NCBI GenBank assembly: GCA_036269915.1
Contig: DATBDM010000166.1
Span: forward strand, 1 to 18,921
Length of the DNA stretch: 18,921 bases
DNA from: DATBDM01 sp036269915
Lineage (GTDB): Bacteria; Actinomycetota; Thermoleophilia; Solirubrobacterales; Solirubrobacteraceae
Direction: 5' to 3'
Of this stretch, positions 1-7,889 are shown in pieces. The stretch's first letter is position 1. Each line of letters starts with the position of its first letter. A program made the translations under genes and the position numbers. The notes under the pieces are model-generated. The model had not been told where the DNA came from. It saw only the letters and a program-made list of their open reading frames with translations, and did no database searches.

Positions 1-765
1 GCGCGCTTCGCCATCGCCGGCGTCGTCCTGCTGCTCGTGCTGGGACTCCGGCTCGGCTGGACCGCGATCCGCCCCACCCGCGGCGCCCTGCTCGGCGCGG
101 GTCTCGTCGGGCTGCTGCTCCCCGGGGCCAACGCGGTCGTCTCCGTCGCCGAGCAGCACGTGCCGTCCAGCCTCGCCGCGCTGTTGATCGCCTCGATTCC
201 GCTGTGGGTCATCCTGCTGCGGCGCCTCGCGGGCGAGACGATCACGCGCGCGGGCGGCGTCGCCGTGCTGGTCGGCTTCGTCGGCGTCGCGCTGCTGGTG
301 CGCCCCGGCCCGCAGTCGGCCGACGCGTCGATCGTGGGGATGCTCACGTGCGTCGCCGCGGCGGTCATGTGGGCGTCCGGCTCGTTCGCGTCCGGCCGCG
401 TCGAGCTGCCGCGCCACCCGCTCGTCTCCACCGGCTGGCAGATGCTGATCGGCGGGATCGCCTGCCTGATCGCGGGGCTGCTGGCCGGCGAGGGGCCGCA
501 GGTCGATCCCGCCGCCTTCTCGACCCGCTCGCTGCTCGCCCTGCTCTACCTGATCGTCATGGGCTCGTGGGTGGCCTTCAGCGCCTATGTCTGGCTCCTG
601 CAGAACGCGCCGATCTCGAAGGTCGCCACCTACGCGTACGTGAATCCGGTCGTGGCGATCGTGCTCGGCTGGCTGATCCTCTCCGAGGTCGTCGCCCCCG
701 TGACGATCGCCGGCGCGGCGATCATCGTCGCCGCCGTCGCGCTCGCGGTTCGCAGCGAGCGATGA
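1..765 (+). CDS. EamA/DMT-family transporter, YedA/RhaT-like (5' truncated)
   Basis: Reading frame is open from the first base, so the gene starts outside the window; 254 residues are visible and roughly 40 (the first helix) are missing by comparison with my memory of YedA-type proteins of about 300 aa. The visible part is a chain of hydrophobic helices forming the rest of the first EamA repeat (containing A-E-Q-H-V-P-S-S-L-A-A, a typical YedA-like stretch) and a complete second repeat ending in the A-Y-V-N-P-V-V-A motif and a last helix. EamA proteins are inner-membrane exporters of amino acids or small metabolites; the substrate cannot be read from the sequence. The next gene, another exporter, starts 30 bases downstream on the same strand, so the two may be co-transcribed. 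Confidence 0.88.
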   Translation, partial: ARFAIAGVVLLLVLGLRLGWTAIRPTRGALLGAGLVGLLLPGANAVVSVAEQHVPSSLAALLIASIPLWVILLRRLAGETITRAGGVAVLVGFVGVALLVRPGPQSADASIVGMLTCVAAAVMWASGSFASGRVELPRHPLVSTGWQMLIGGIACLIAGLLAGEGPQVDPAAFSTRSLLALLYLIVMGSWVAFSAYVWLLQNAPISKVATYAYVNPVVAIVLGWLILSEVVAPVTIAGAAIIVAAVALAVRSER

Positions 766-795
766 GTTCCCGCCCTGGCGCAAGTCGTTAAGGGC

Positions 796-2253
796 ATGAC
801 ACGCCACCTCGAAGACCGCTGGGCCGCGCTCGTCGTGCTGTGCGTCGGGATGCTGATGATCGTCCTCGACGCGACCGTCGTGAACGTGGCGCTCCCCTCG
901 ATCCAGGACGACCTCGGGTTCTCGCAGTCGAGCCTCGCGTGGGTCGTGAACGCCTACTTGATCGCCTTCGGCGGCCTGCTGCTGCTCGCCGGCCGTCTCG
1001 GCGACCTGATCTCGCGGCGCGGGGTCTTCCTGACCGGGCTCGGGGTCTTCACCGTGGCCTCGCTCGTCTGCGGACTGGCGAACGACCAGGCGCTGCTGGT
1101 CGGCGCCCGCTTCGTCCAGGGCGTCGGCGGCGCGCTCGCGTCCGCGGTCACGCTCGGCATGATCGTGACGATGTTCCCGCAGCCTCGCGAGCAGGCGAAG
1201 GCGATCGGCGTCTACGCCTTCGTCGCCTCCGCCGGCGGCTCGATCGGGCTGCTGGCCGGCGGCGTGCTCACCGAGGCGATCTCGTGGCACTGGATCTTCT
1301 TCATCAACCTGCCGATCGGCGTCGCCACCGCGCTGCTCGCCCTGCGCCTGCTCGAGCGCGACCGCGGCCTCGGCCTGAAGGCCGGCGCCGACGTGCTCGG
1401 CGCGACGCTGATCACCGGCGCGCTGATGCTCCTCGTCTACACCATCGTCGGCGAGGCGGCCCAGCACGGCTGGGGCGCGCCGCGCACGCTCGGTCTCGCC
1501 GCCGGCTCGCTCGCCCTGCTCGGCGCGTTCGTCGCCCGCGAGGCGACCGCGGCGAACCCGCTGATGCCGCTGCGCGTCTTCCGCTCGCGCACGGTCGCGG
1601 GCGCCAACGCGATCCAGGCCCTCTCGGTCGCCGGGATGTTCGCGATGTTCTTCCTCGGTGCGCTCTACCTCGAGCGCGTGCTCGGCTACGGCGCGCTCGA
1701 CATCGGGCTGGCCTTCCTGCCGGTCACGGTGATCATGGGCACGCTCTCGCTGCGCTACTCGGAGTCGCTGATCACGCGCGTCGGCGCCAAGCGCGCGCTG
1801 GTGAGCGGGCTGGTCCTGATCGTCGGCGGCCTGGTGCTGTTCACCCGCGCGCCGGTGGACGGCGACTACGCCGAGCACGTGCTGCCGGTCATGGTGCTGC
1901 TCGGCGCGGGCGCCGGCGTGTCCTTCCCCGCGCTGATGACGCTCGCGATGTCGGGCGCCACCAACGAGGACGCCGGGCTCGCCTCCGGCCTGGTCAACAC
2001 GTCCGCGCAGGTCGGCGGCGCCCTCGGGCTCGCCCTGCTGGCCACGCTCGCCTCGACCCGCACCGGCGCGCTGCACGCCGCCGGCGAGCCCGCGCTGTCC
2101 GCGCTCAACGGCGGGTTCCACCTCGCCTACCTCGTCGGCGCGGTGCTGATGGCCGTCGCCGTGGTGATCGCGGTCGTGGCGATCGAGCCGGATCCGGCCA
2201 AGGCCCGGTCGGCTCGCCGGCGCGCGACGAAGGCCTGCGCCGAAGCCGCTTAG
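796..2253 (+). CDS. MFS transporter, DHA2 family (EmrB/QacA-like, 14 TM)
   Basis: 485-aa membrane protein with the marks of the 14-helix drug:H+ antiporter family: motif D1 L-D-A-T-V-V-N-V-A-L-P at residues 24-34, motif A G-R-L-G-D-L-I-S-R-R-G at 66-76, the glycine-rich antiporter motif C region at about 138-160, and W-H-W-I-F-F-I-N-L-P-I-G at 164-175. Length fits the family. It probably exports drugs or toxic metabolites in exchange for protons; substrate unknown. The ATG is preceded by AAGGG only one base away, too close for a normal ribosome binding site, but D1 placement at residue 24 fits this start. It follows the EamA exporter by 30 bases. Its TAG stop overlaps the TAA of the convergent PfkB gene within four bases (TTAG). 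Confidence 0.93.
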   Translation: MTRHLEDRWAALVVLCVGMLMIVLDATVVNVALPSIQDDLGFSQSSLAWVVNAYLIAFGGLLLLAGRLGDLISRRGVFLTGLGVFTVASLVCGLANDQALLVGARFVQGVGGALASAVTLGMIVTMFPQPREQAKAIGVYAFVASAGGSIGLLAGGVLTEAISWHWIFFINLPIGVATALLALRLLERDRGLGLKAGADVLGATLITGALMLLVYTIVGEAAQHGWGAPRTLGLAAGSLALLGAFVAREATAANPLMPLRVFRSRTVAGANAIQALSVAGMFAMFFLGALYLERVLGYGALDIGLAFLPVTVIMGTLSLRYSESLITRVGAKRALVSGLVLIVGGLVLFTRAPVDGDYAEHVLPVMVLLGAGAGVSFPALMTLAMSGATNEDAGLASGLVNTSAQVGGALGLALLATLASTRTGALHAAGEPALSALNGGFHLAYLVGAVLMAVAVVIAVVAIEPDPAKARSARRRATKACAEAA

Positions 2254-3176
2254 AGCTCGTCGAGCCGCGGCGGCCAGGCGCCCGGCCGCTCGCAGGTGCG
2301 GCCGGCGACGAGGCAGGCGAACTCGGTCGCGGCCACCAGCGCCTCCAGGTTCGCCAGGCGCTCGCGGCCGTAGCCCTCACGGCGCCAGAAGGCGAGGAAG
2401 CCGCCGCCGAACGCGTCGCCCGCGCCGATCGTGTCGACGACCTCGACGCGCGGCGCAGCCACGCTGACCTCGTCGTCGCGGGTGATGACGATCGCGCCCT
2501 CCGCCCCGAGCGTGAGCAGCGCCGCGGCGGCGCCCGGCTCGAGCAGCCGCCGCGCGGCCGCGACGGGTGCGGCGCCGGGATCCAGCAGGGCGAGGTCCTC
2601 CTCGGACACCTTGACCACGTCGGTGCTGGCCAGCACGCGCCAGATCCGGGCGCGGTAGGCGTCGAGGTCCTCGATGACCGTGGGCCGGCAGTTCGGGTCG
2701 AGCATGACGAGCGCCTCGCCCGCGACGTGCGCGGCCACGGCCTCCAGCGCGCTCGCCACCGGCTCGAGCGCCAGACTCGTGCCGGCGTGGAGCATCCCGA
2801 CGGCGGGCGGGAGCGCGGCGAGCGCCGCCTCGGCCGTCAGACCGAACGCCGAGGTCCCGCGCGCGTAGAAGCGGTAGGTCGCCGCGCCGTGCTCGTCGAT
2901 CTCGGCGAGCGCGAGCGTCGTCGGGTCGTCGGTGTCGACGACCGTGTCGAGCCGCACGCCGTCGTCGGCGAGCAGCGAGCGCAGGCGCGAGCCGAAGCGG
3001 TCGCGGGAGAGCCGTCCGAGGTACGCCGTCGGCTGCTCGAGCCTCGCCACCGTGCGCGCAGCGTTGAAGGGTCCCCCGCCGGGATGCGCGGCGAGCTCGG
3101 CCGAGTCCGCGAGGACGAGATCGAAGAGCGCCTCGCCGGCGACGAGGATGACGGGATCGGGCGAGCTGGCGGGCAT
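2250..3176 (-). CDS. PfkB-family carbohydrate kinase, probable fructokinase
   Basis: 308-aa ribokinase-fold sugar kinase. The N-terminal substrate motif is P-G-G-G-P-F-N-A-A at residues 32-40, and the C-terminal PfkB signature is D-T-I-G-A-G-D-A-F at 248-256 with catalytic base Asp254. The G-G-G-P-F-N form is the one common in fructokinases, so phosphorylation of fructose to fructose-6-phosphate is the best guess; other sugars are possible. The start is the ATG at 3176, which puts the first beta strand (V-I-L-V-A-G-E-A) at residue 9. The frame stays open far upstream into pgm, but that part is shadow. No Shine-Dalgarno is visible, while a TAACGT box lies 13 bases upstream, so a very short leader is likely. 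Divergent from the pgm-glgC-glgA operon, consistent with feeding hexose phosphates to glycogen synthesis. Confidence 0.9.
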   Translation of the reverse strand: MPASSPDPVILVAGEALFDLVLADSAELAAHPGGGPFNAARTVARLEQPTAYLGRLSRDRFGSRLRSLLADDGVRLDTVVDTDDPTTLALAEIDEHGAATYRFYARGTSAFGLTAEAALAALPPAVGMLHAGTSLALEPVASALEAVAAHVAGEALVMLDPNCRPTVIEDLDAYRARIWRVLASTDVVKVSEEDLALLDPGAAPVAAARRLLEPGAAAALLTLGAEGAIVITRDDEVSVAAPRVEVVDTIGAGDAFGGGFLAFWRREGYGRERLANLEALVAATEFACLVAGRTCERPGAWPPRLDEL

Positions 3177-3233
3177 CGAGGGGCGCGCGACGTTACAGGA
3201 TGCAAAGCCCGCCCCACCGGGCAATGATGTCCC
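3177..3233. promoter_or_regulatory. Divergent promoter region, sugar kinase / pgm-glgC-glgA
   Basis: 57 bases separate the two start codons. On the minus strand TAACGT (3190-3195) fits a TANNNT -10 box and would start transcription a few bases before the kinase ATG. On the plus strand AATGAT (3223-3228) ends 5 bases before the pgm ATG, the spacing of a leaderless gene. Neither start has a Shine-Dalgarno sequence and no convincing -35 is seen, so this is a weak motif-based call. Confidence 0.4.
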
Positions 3234-4886
3234 ATGAGCGTCGACCCTCGCGCGGGCCAGCTGCCGCGGCCAGAAGACCTCGTCGACGTCGACCGCCTGC
3301 TCGCGGCCTACGGCGACGAGGCACCCGATCCCTCCGACCCGGCGCAGCGCGTCGCTTTCGGGACCTCCGGGCACCGCGGGTCCTCGCTCAAGCGGACGTT
3401 CAACGAGGCGCACGTGATCGCGATCAGCGCCGCGGTGTGCCGCTACCGGGCCGGGCAGGGGATCGACGGCCCGCTGTTCCTCGGCCGCGACACGCACGCG
3501 CTGTCGACGCCGGCCGCGCGCACGACCGTCGAGGTGCTCGCCGCGCACGGCGTCGAGACGGTGATCGACGCCGCCGACGGCGCGACCCCGACGCCGGTGA
3601 TCTCGCACGCGATCCTGACCCACAACCGTGCCGGAGACGGCCCGCGCGCCGACGGCGTCGTGGTCACCCCCTCGCACAACCCGCCCGACGACGGCGGCTT
3701 CAAGTACAACCCGCCGCACGGCGGCCCCGCCGACACCGACGTCACGGGCTGGATCGAGCGCGAGGCCAACGCGCTACTCGAGTCCGGGCTCGGCGACATG
3801 CCGCGGATCCCCTACGACGAGGCCGCCGCCGGCGAGTTCGTGCGGCGGCGCGACTACGTCTCGGCCTACGTCGACGACCTCGGCGCGGTGATCGACCTCG
3901 ACGCGATCCGTGGCGCGGGGCTGCACCTCGGCGTCGACCCGCTCGGCGGCGCGAGCCTCGAGTACTGGCGCGCGATCGCGGAGCGTCACGAGCTGGACAT
4001 CGAGATCGTCGACGACACGCTCGACCCGCGGTTCGCCAACGTCCCGCTCGACTGGGACGGCAAGGTCCGCATGGACTGCTCCTCGCCCTACGCGATGGCG
4101 CGGCTGCGCGAGCTGGCCGACCGCTTCGACGTCGCCTTCGCCAACGACCCCGATGCCGACCGCCACGGGATCGTGACGCCGTCGGCGGGCCTGCTGAACC
4201 CCAATCACCACCTCGCGGCCTGCGTCGCGTACCTGTTCGGCGGCGATCGGGACTGGGGCGAGGAGGTCGGCATCGGCAAGACCCTCGTGTCGAGCTCGAT
4301 CATCGATCGCGTGGCGAGCTCGCTGGACCGCCGGCTGGTCGAGGTCCCCGTCGGTTTCAAGTGGTTCGTCGAGGGGCTGATCGACGGGACGCTGGGGTTC
4401 GGCGGCGAGGAGAGCGCGGGCGCCTCGTTCCTGCGCCGCGACGGGACGCCGTGGAGCACCGACAAGGACGGGCTGATCCCATGCCTGCTCGCCGCGGAGA
4501 TGAAGGCGGTGACCGGCCGGGACCCCGGCGAGGTCTACCGCGGACTGACCGAGCGCTTCGGCGAGGCCGCCTACACGCGCATCGACGTCGCCGCGAGCGC
4601 CGAGGAGAAGGACGTGCTCAAGCGCCTCGATCGCGACCAGGTCTCCTCCGACGAGCTGGCCGGCGAGCCGATCGAGGCGGTGCTGACCGAGGCGCCCGGC
4701 AACGGCGCGCCGATCGGCGGTGTGAAGGTCGTCGCCGAGCACGGCTGGTTCGCGGCCCGGCCATCCGGGACCGAGGACGTCTACAAGGTCTACGCGGAGA
4801 GCCTGCGCGGGGCGGAGCACCTCGCGCAGATCGTCGAGGAGGCGCAGCGGATCGTCCACGACGCGCTCCAGCGGGCGCACGCGTAG
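3234..4886 (+). CDS. pgm: Phosphoglucomutase (alpha-D-glucose-1,6-phosphate type)
   Basis: 550-aa enzyme interconverting glucose-6-phosphate and glucose-1-phosphate. All four domain signatures of the alpha-D-phosphohexomutase family are present: the phosphoserine loop T-P-S-H-N-P with active Ser147, the Mg-binding D-P-D-A-D-R at 305-310, the sugar-binding G-E-E-S-A-G at 391-396 and the phosphate-binding R-P-S-G-T-E-D at 509-515. Length and the early A-F-G-T-S-G-H-R-G match the bacterial glucose-specific Pgm (about 545 aa) and not the shorter PMM/PGM or GlmM enzymes. First gene of a three-gene operon; glgC begins two bases after its TAG, so the product glucose-1-phosphate is used directly by GlgC. 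The ATG at 3234 has no clear Shine-Dalgarno and may be leaderless. Confidence 0.96.
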   Translation: MSVDPRAGQLPRPEDLVDVDRLLAAYGDEAPDPSDPAQRVAFGTSGHRGSSLKRTFNEAHVIAISAAVCRYRAGQGIDGPLFLGRDTHALSTPAARTTVEVLAAHGVETVIDAADGATPTPVISHAILTHNRAGDGPRADGVVVTPSHNPPDDGGFKYNPPHGGPADTDVTGWIEREANALLESGLGDMPRIPYDEAAAGEFVRRRDYVSAYVDDLGAVIDLDAIRGAGLHLGVDPLGGASLEYWRAIAERHELDIEIVDDTLDPRFANVPLDWDGKVRMDCSSPYAMARLRELADRFDVAFANDPDADRHGIVTPSAGLLNPNHHLAACVAYLFGGDRDWGEEVGIGKTLVSSSIIDRVASSLDRRLVEVPVGFKWFVEGLIDGTLGFGGEESAGASFLRRDGTPWSTDKDGLIPCLLAAEMKAVTGRDPGEVYRGLTERFGEAAYTRIDVAASAEEKDVLKRLDRDQVSSDELAGEPIEAVLTEAPGNGAPIGGVKVVAEHGWFAARPSGTEDVYKVYAESLRGAEHLAQIVEEAQRIVHDALQRAHA

Positions 4887-4888
4887 CG

Positions 4889-6124
4889 ATGGCCGATTCA
4901 CACGTCTTCGCGATCGTGCTCGCCGGCGGCGAGGGCAAGCGCCTGATGCCGCTGACCGCCGACCGCGCCAAGCCCGCCGTCCCGTTCGGCGGCAACTACC
5001 GCCTGATCGACTTCGCGCTCTCGAACCTCGCGAACGCCGGCTTCCGCCGGATCGTGGTGCTCACCCAGTACAAGAGCCACTCGCTCGACCGCCACGTCTC
5101 GATGACCTGGCAGCTCTCGCCGCTGCTCGGCAACTACGTGACGCCGGTGCCGGCGCAGATGCGCCGCGGGCCGCACTGGTTCCAGGGGTCGGCCGACGCG
5201 ATCTACCAGAACTTCAACCTGCTGCGCGACGAGCGGCCCGACTACGTGATCGTCTTCGGCGCCGACCACATCTACCGGATGGATCCGGGGCAGATGGTCG
5301 AGCAGCACATCGAGGGCGGCGCCGGCGTGACCGTCGCGGCGCTGCGCGCGCCGATCGAGCAGGCCGACCAGTTCGGGGTGATCGAGACCGCCGACGACGG
5401 CCTCACGATCTCTGCCTTCCGCGAGAAGCCCAAGGACGCGAAGGGGCTCCCCGACGCGCCCGACCAGGTGTACGCCTCGATGGGCAACTACGTGTTCAGC
5501 GCCGACGTGCTGATGGAGGCCGTCGCGGCGGACGCGGGCGATCCCGGCTCGCGCCACGACGTCGGCGGCGACCTGATCCCGATGCTCGTCGCGCGCGGCG
5601 ACGCGCAGGTCTACGACTTCGCCGACAACGAGGTTCCCGGCGCGACGGACTTCGAGCGCGGCTACTGGCGCGACGTCGGGACGCTCGACGCCTTCTACGA
5701 CGCGCACATGGACCTGATCTCGGTCACGCCCTCGTTCAACCTCTACAACCGCGAGTGGCCGATCCACACCTGGGTCGAGCCGCTTCCGCCCGCGAAGTTC
5801 GTCTTCGAGGATCCGGGGCGCACGGGCGTCGCCACCGACTCGATGGTCTGCGCCGGCGTGGTCGTCTCGGGCGGCACCGTGCGGCGCTCGGTGATCTCGC
5901 CGGGCGTGCGGATCCACTCCTACGCCGAGGTCGAGGACTCCGTGCTGATGCCCGGCGCCGAGGTCTCGCGCAGCGCGGTGGTGCATCGCGCGATCCTCGA
6001 CAAGGACGTGCGGATCGGGCCCGGCGTGCGCATCGGCGTGGATCCCGGAGCCGACCGCAAGCGCTTCACCGTGTCCGACAGCGGCGTCGTCGTGCTGGGC
6101 AAGGGCACCGTGGTGGAGCCCTGA
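4889..6124 (+). CDS. glgC: Glucose-1-phosphate adenylyltransferase (ADP-glucose pyrophosphorylase)
   Basis: 411-aa cytosolic enzyme making ADP-glucose from ATP and glucose-1-phosphate. Seen: the nucleotide-binding G-G-E-G-K-R-L at 13-19, the A-K-P-A-V-P-F-G-G block at 27-35, the W-F-Q-G-S-A-D-A-I-Y-Q-N block at 97-108, the metal-site region F-G-A-D-H-I-Y at 123-129, a downstream F-R-E-K-P-K sugar-phosphate motif, and a C-terminal left-handed beta-helix with hexapeptide-like repeats (about 300-411). Length is normal for bacterial GlgC. The start is the ATG two bases after the pgm stop; the frame is open upstream but those residues are Arg-rich shadow of pgm. Its TGA shares one base with the next gene's ATG (TGATG), so GlgC and the glycogen synthase are translationally coupled. 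Confidence 0.97.
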   Translation: MADSHVFAIVLAGGEGKRLMPLTADRAKPAVPFGGNYRLIDFALSNLANAGFRRIVVLTQYKSHSLDRHVSMTWQLSPLLGNYVTPVPAQMRRGPHWFQGSADAIYQNFNLLRDERPDYVIVFGADHIYRMDPGQMVEQHIEGGAGVTVAALRAPIEQADQFGVIETADDGLTISAFREKPKDAKGLPDAPDQVYASMGNYVFSADVLMEAVAADAGDPGSRHDVGGDLIPMLVARGDAQVYDFADNEVPGATDFERGYWRDVGTLDAFYDAHMDLISVTPSFNLYNREWPIHTWVEPLPPAKFVFEDPGRTGVATDSMVCAGVVVSGGTVRRSVISPGVRIHSYAEVEDSVLMPGAEVSRSAVVHRAILDKDVRIGPGVRIGVDPGADRKRFTVSDSGVVVLGKGTVVEP

Positions 6125-7332
6125 TGCGCGTCGCGCTGATGACGCGCGAGTACCCGCCCGACGTCTACGGCGGCGCGGGCGTCCACGTCGAGTACCTGGC
6201 GCGCGAGCTCGCACGACTCGAGGACGTGACCGTCCACAAGTGGGGTCACGCGATCCGCGAGGAGCACGGCGGCCCGACCGTCGTCGGCCATCAGGCGTGG
6301 GACGCGCTCGAGGGCGGCGCGCCGCATCTCGCCGCGCTGCGCGCGATGTCGATCGACCTGACGATGACCGCGGCGGCGGAGGGAGCCGAGGTCGCGCACT
6401 CGCACACGTGGTACGCGAACCTCGCCGGCCACCTGAGCGCCCTGACCTACGACATCCCGCACGTCGTGACCGTGCACTCGCTCGAGCCGCTGCGCCCGTG
6501 GAAGGCCGAGCAGCTCGGCGGCGGCTATGCCCTCTCGAGCTGGTGCGAGCGCGTGGCGCTGGAGGCGGCCGACGCGGTCGTGGCGGTCTCCGAGGGGATG
6601 CGGGCGGACGTGCTCGCCGCCTACCCGGCGGTCGCGGAGGACCGGGTCGAGGTCATCTACAACGGGATCGACACCGAGGAGTACCGGCCCGACTCCGACG
6701 TCGACGTGCTCGAGCGGATCCGCATCGATCCCGAGCGGCCGAGTGTGGTCTTCGTCGGGCGGATCACGCGCCAGAAGGGCGTCCCGTACCTGCTGCAGTC
6801 CGCGCGCTCGCTCGCTCCGGAGGCCCAGCTGGTGCTGTGCGCGGGGGCGCCGGACACCCCGGAGCTCGGGGCCGAGGTCGCACGCCTGGTCGACGAGCTG
6901 CGCGCGACGCGCGACGGTGTCTTCTGGATCGACGAGATGCTCCCCAAGCGCGAGGTCATCCAGCTGCTCTCGCACGCGACGGTGTTCGCCTGCCCGTCGA
7001 TCTACGAGCCGCTGGGGATCGTGAACCTGGAGGCGATGGCCTGCGAGGCGGCGGTCGTCGCCTCGGCGGTCGGCGGGATCCCGGAGGTCGTGATCGACGG
7101 CGAGACCGGCCTGCTGGTGCCGTTCTCGTCGGCGGGCGACGGCTCGCCGGAGCCGGCGGACCCGTCAGGCTTCGTGGCGGGGCTGGCGGAGCGGCTGAAC
7201 GCGCTCGTGGAGGACCCGGCGCGCGCCGCGGAGATGGGCCGCGCGGGCCGCGCGCGGGCGGTCTCGGCGTTCGCCTGGGGCGCGATCGCCGAGCAGACGG
7301 CGGCGGTGTATCGCCGGCTGGCCGCGGGCTGA
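6124..7332 (+). CDS. glgA: GT4 glycogen synthase, Corynebacterineae type (GlgA/GlgM-like)
   Basis: 402-aa retaining GT-B glycosyltransferase. N-terminal E-Y-P-P-D-V-Y-G-G-A-G-V-H-V-E-Y at about 9-24 is the acceptor-loop signature of the Coryne-type glycogen synthases. The donor domain has V-G-R-I-T-R-Q-K-G with Arg213 and Lys218 and the E-x7-E motif E-P-L-G-I-V-N-L-E at 295-303. It belongs to GT4, not to the GT5 family of E. coli GlgA. Members of this group, such as mycobacterial GlgM, use ADP-glucose to make maltose-1-phosphate for GlgE or to extend alpha-glucan; which applies here cannot be told from the window. It overlaps glgC by one base, placing it directly after the ADP-glucose source. 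It ends 11 bases from the stop of the convergent Lrp gene. Confidence 0.93.
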   Translation: MRVALMTREYPPDVYGGAGVHVEYLARELARLEDVTVHKWGHAIREEHGGPTVVGHQAWDALEGGAPHLAALRAMSIDLTMTAAAEGAEVAHSHTWYANLAGHLSALTYDIPHVVTVHSLEPLRPWKAEQLGGGYALSSWCERVALEAADAVVAVSEGMRADVLAAYPAVAEDRVEVIYNGIDTEEYRPDSDVDVLERIRIDPERPSVVFVGRITRQKGVPYLLQSARSLAPEAQLVLCAGAPDTPELGAEVARLVDELRATRDGVFWIDEMLPKREVIQLLSHATVFACPSIYEPLGIVNLEAMACEAAVVASAVGGIPEVVIDGETGLLVPFSSAGDGSPEPADPSGFVAGLAERLNALVEDPARAAEMGRAGRARAVSAFAWGAIAEQTAAVYRRLAAG

Positions 7333-7343
7333 GCGCCGGCCGC

Positions 7344-7784
7344 CTACTCCTCGAACGGGCGCTCGAACAGCGTCGACAACACGATCTGGGTCTGGGAGCG
7401 CGTGACGCCGGGATGGTCGCGGATGCGCTCGAGCGCGGACTCGAGGTGCGAGGTGTCGCGCGCACGGACGTGGAGCATCGCGCTCGCCTCGCCCGCGACC
7501 GTGTAGGCCGCCTCGACCTCCGGGTGGTGCTCGACGGCGTCGCGGACCTCGGCCGCGGCCATGCGCCCCTCGCAGTAGAGGGCGACGAAGGCGTGCGTCC
7601 CCCAGCCGAAGCGGCCGGGGTCGATCTGCGCCGAGTAGCCCCGGATGACGCCGTCGGCCTCGAGCCGGTCGACCCGCCGCTTGACGGCCGGCGCCGACAG
7701 CGAGACGCGCATCCCGATGCTCTGGAAGGAGCGCCGGGCGTCCTCTCGCAGGAGCGCAACGATCTGCCGGTCGATGTCGTCCAT
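7344..7784 (-). CDS. Lrp/AsnC-family transcriptional regulator
   Basis: 146-aa regulator. Residues 1-60 form the Lrp/AsnC helix-turn-helix (M-D-D-I-D-R-Q-I-V-A-L-L start, R-V-S-L-S-A-P-A-V-K-R-R-V-D-R-L-E recognition region, then G-V-I-R-G-Y), followed by the alpha-beta RAM effector domain (about 65-140) that usually binds an amino acid and mediates oligomerisation. The ATG at 7784 is chosen because family members begin with M-D-x-x-D-x-x-I; a GTG six codons upstream is possible. It is divergent from hppD-hmgA, so it most likely controls tyrosine or phenylalanine breakdown, perhaps sensing an aromatic amino acid. That role is inference from position. Confidence 0.93.
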   Translation of the reverse strand: MDDIDRQIVALLREDARRSFQSIGMRVSLSAPAVKRRVDRLEADGVIRGYSAQIDPGRFGWGTHAFVALYCEGRMAAAEVRDAVEHHPEVEAAYTVAGEASAMLHVRARDTSHLESALERIRDHPGVTRSQTQIVLSTLFERPFEE

Positions 7785-7889
7785 TCGGCACCATCTTGTC
7801 ACGCTTTCGCAACAGATCGCCCTTGAGAGGTCACATGGAGGTGAGGATCATGAAGGCATCACCTTTTCCCGATCCCCAGCGAGGCCCGC
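7785..7889. promoter_or_regulatory. Lrp-hppD divergent control region
   Basis: The 105-base gap holds an imperfect inverted repeat, TTGTCA-N5-TCGCAA (7796-7812), of the size of Lrp/AsnC sites and 12-28 bases upstream of the regulator ATG. For hppD a candidate promoter is TTGAGA (7823-7828), 17 bases, GATCAT (7846-7851), starting RNA near 7858; the AGCGAGG at 7879-7885 would then be the ribosome binding site for the GTG at 7890. A second, stronger Shine-Dalgarno (GGAGGTGAGG, 7837-7846) precedes an ATG at 7850 that is out of frame with hppD; under this promoter it would not be in the mRNA. Confidence 0.4.

Noticed and set aside
840..3227. 795-aa plus-strand reading frame over the MFS gene and antisense to the PfkB gene
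   Set aside because: Arg/Ala/Pro-rich shadow without any domain; the two genes it covers are clear family members in other frames.
3177..3719. Extended N terminus of the PfkB kinase on the minus strand
   Set aside because: It would run antisense through pgm and adds 181 non-homologous residues; the ATG at 3176 fits the kinase fold.
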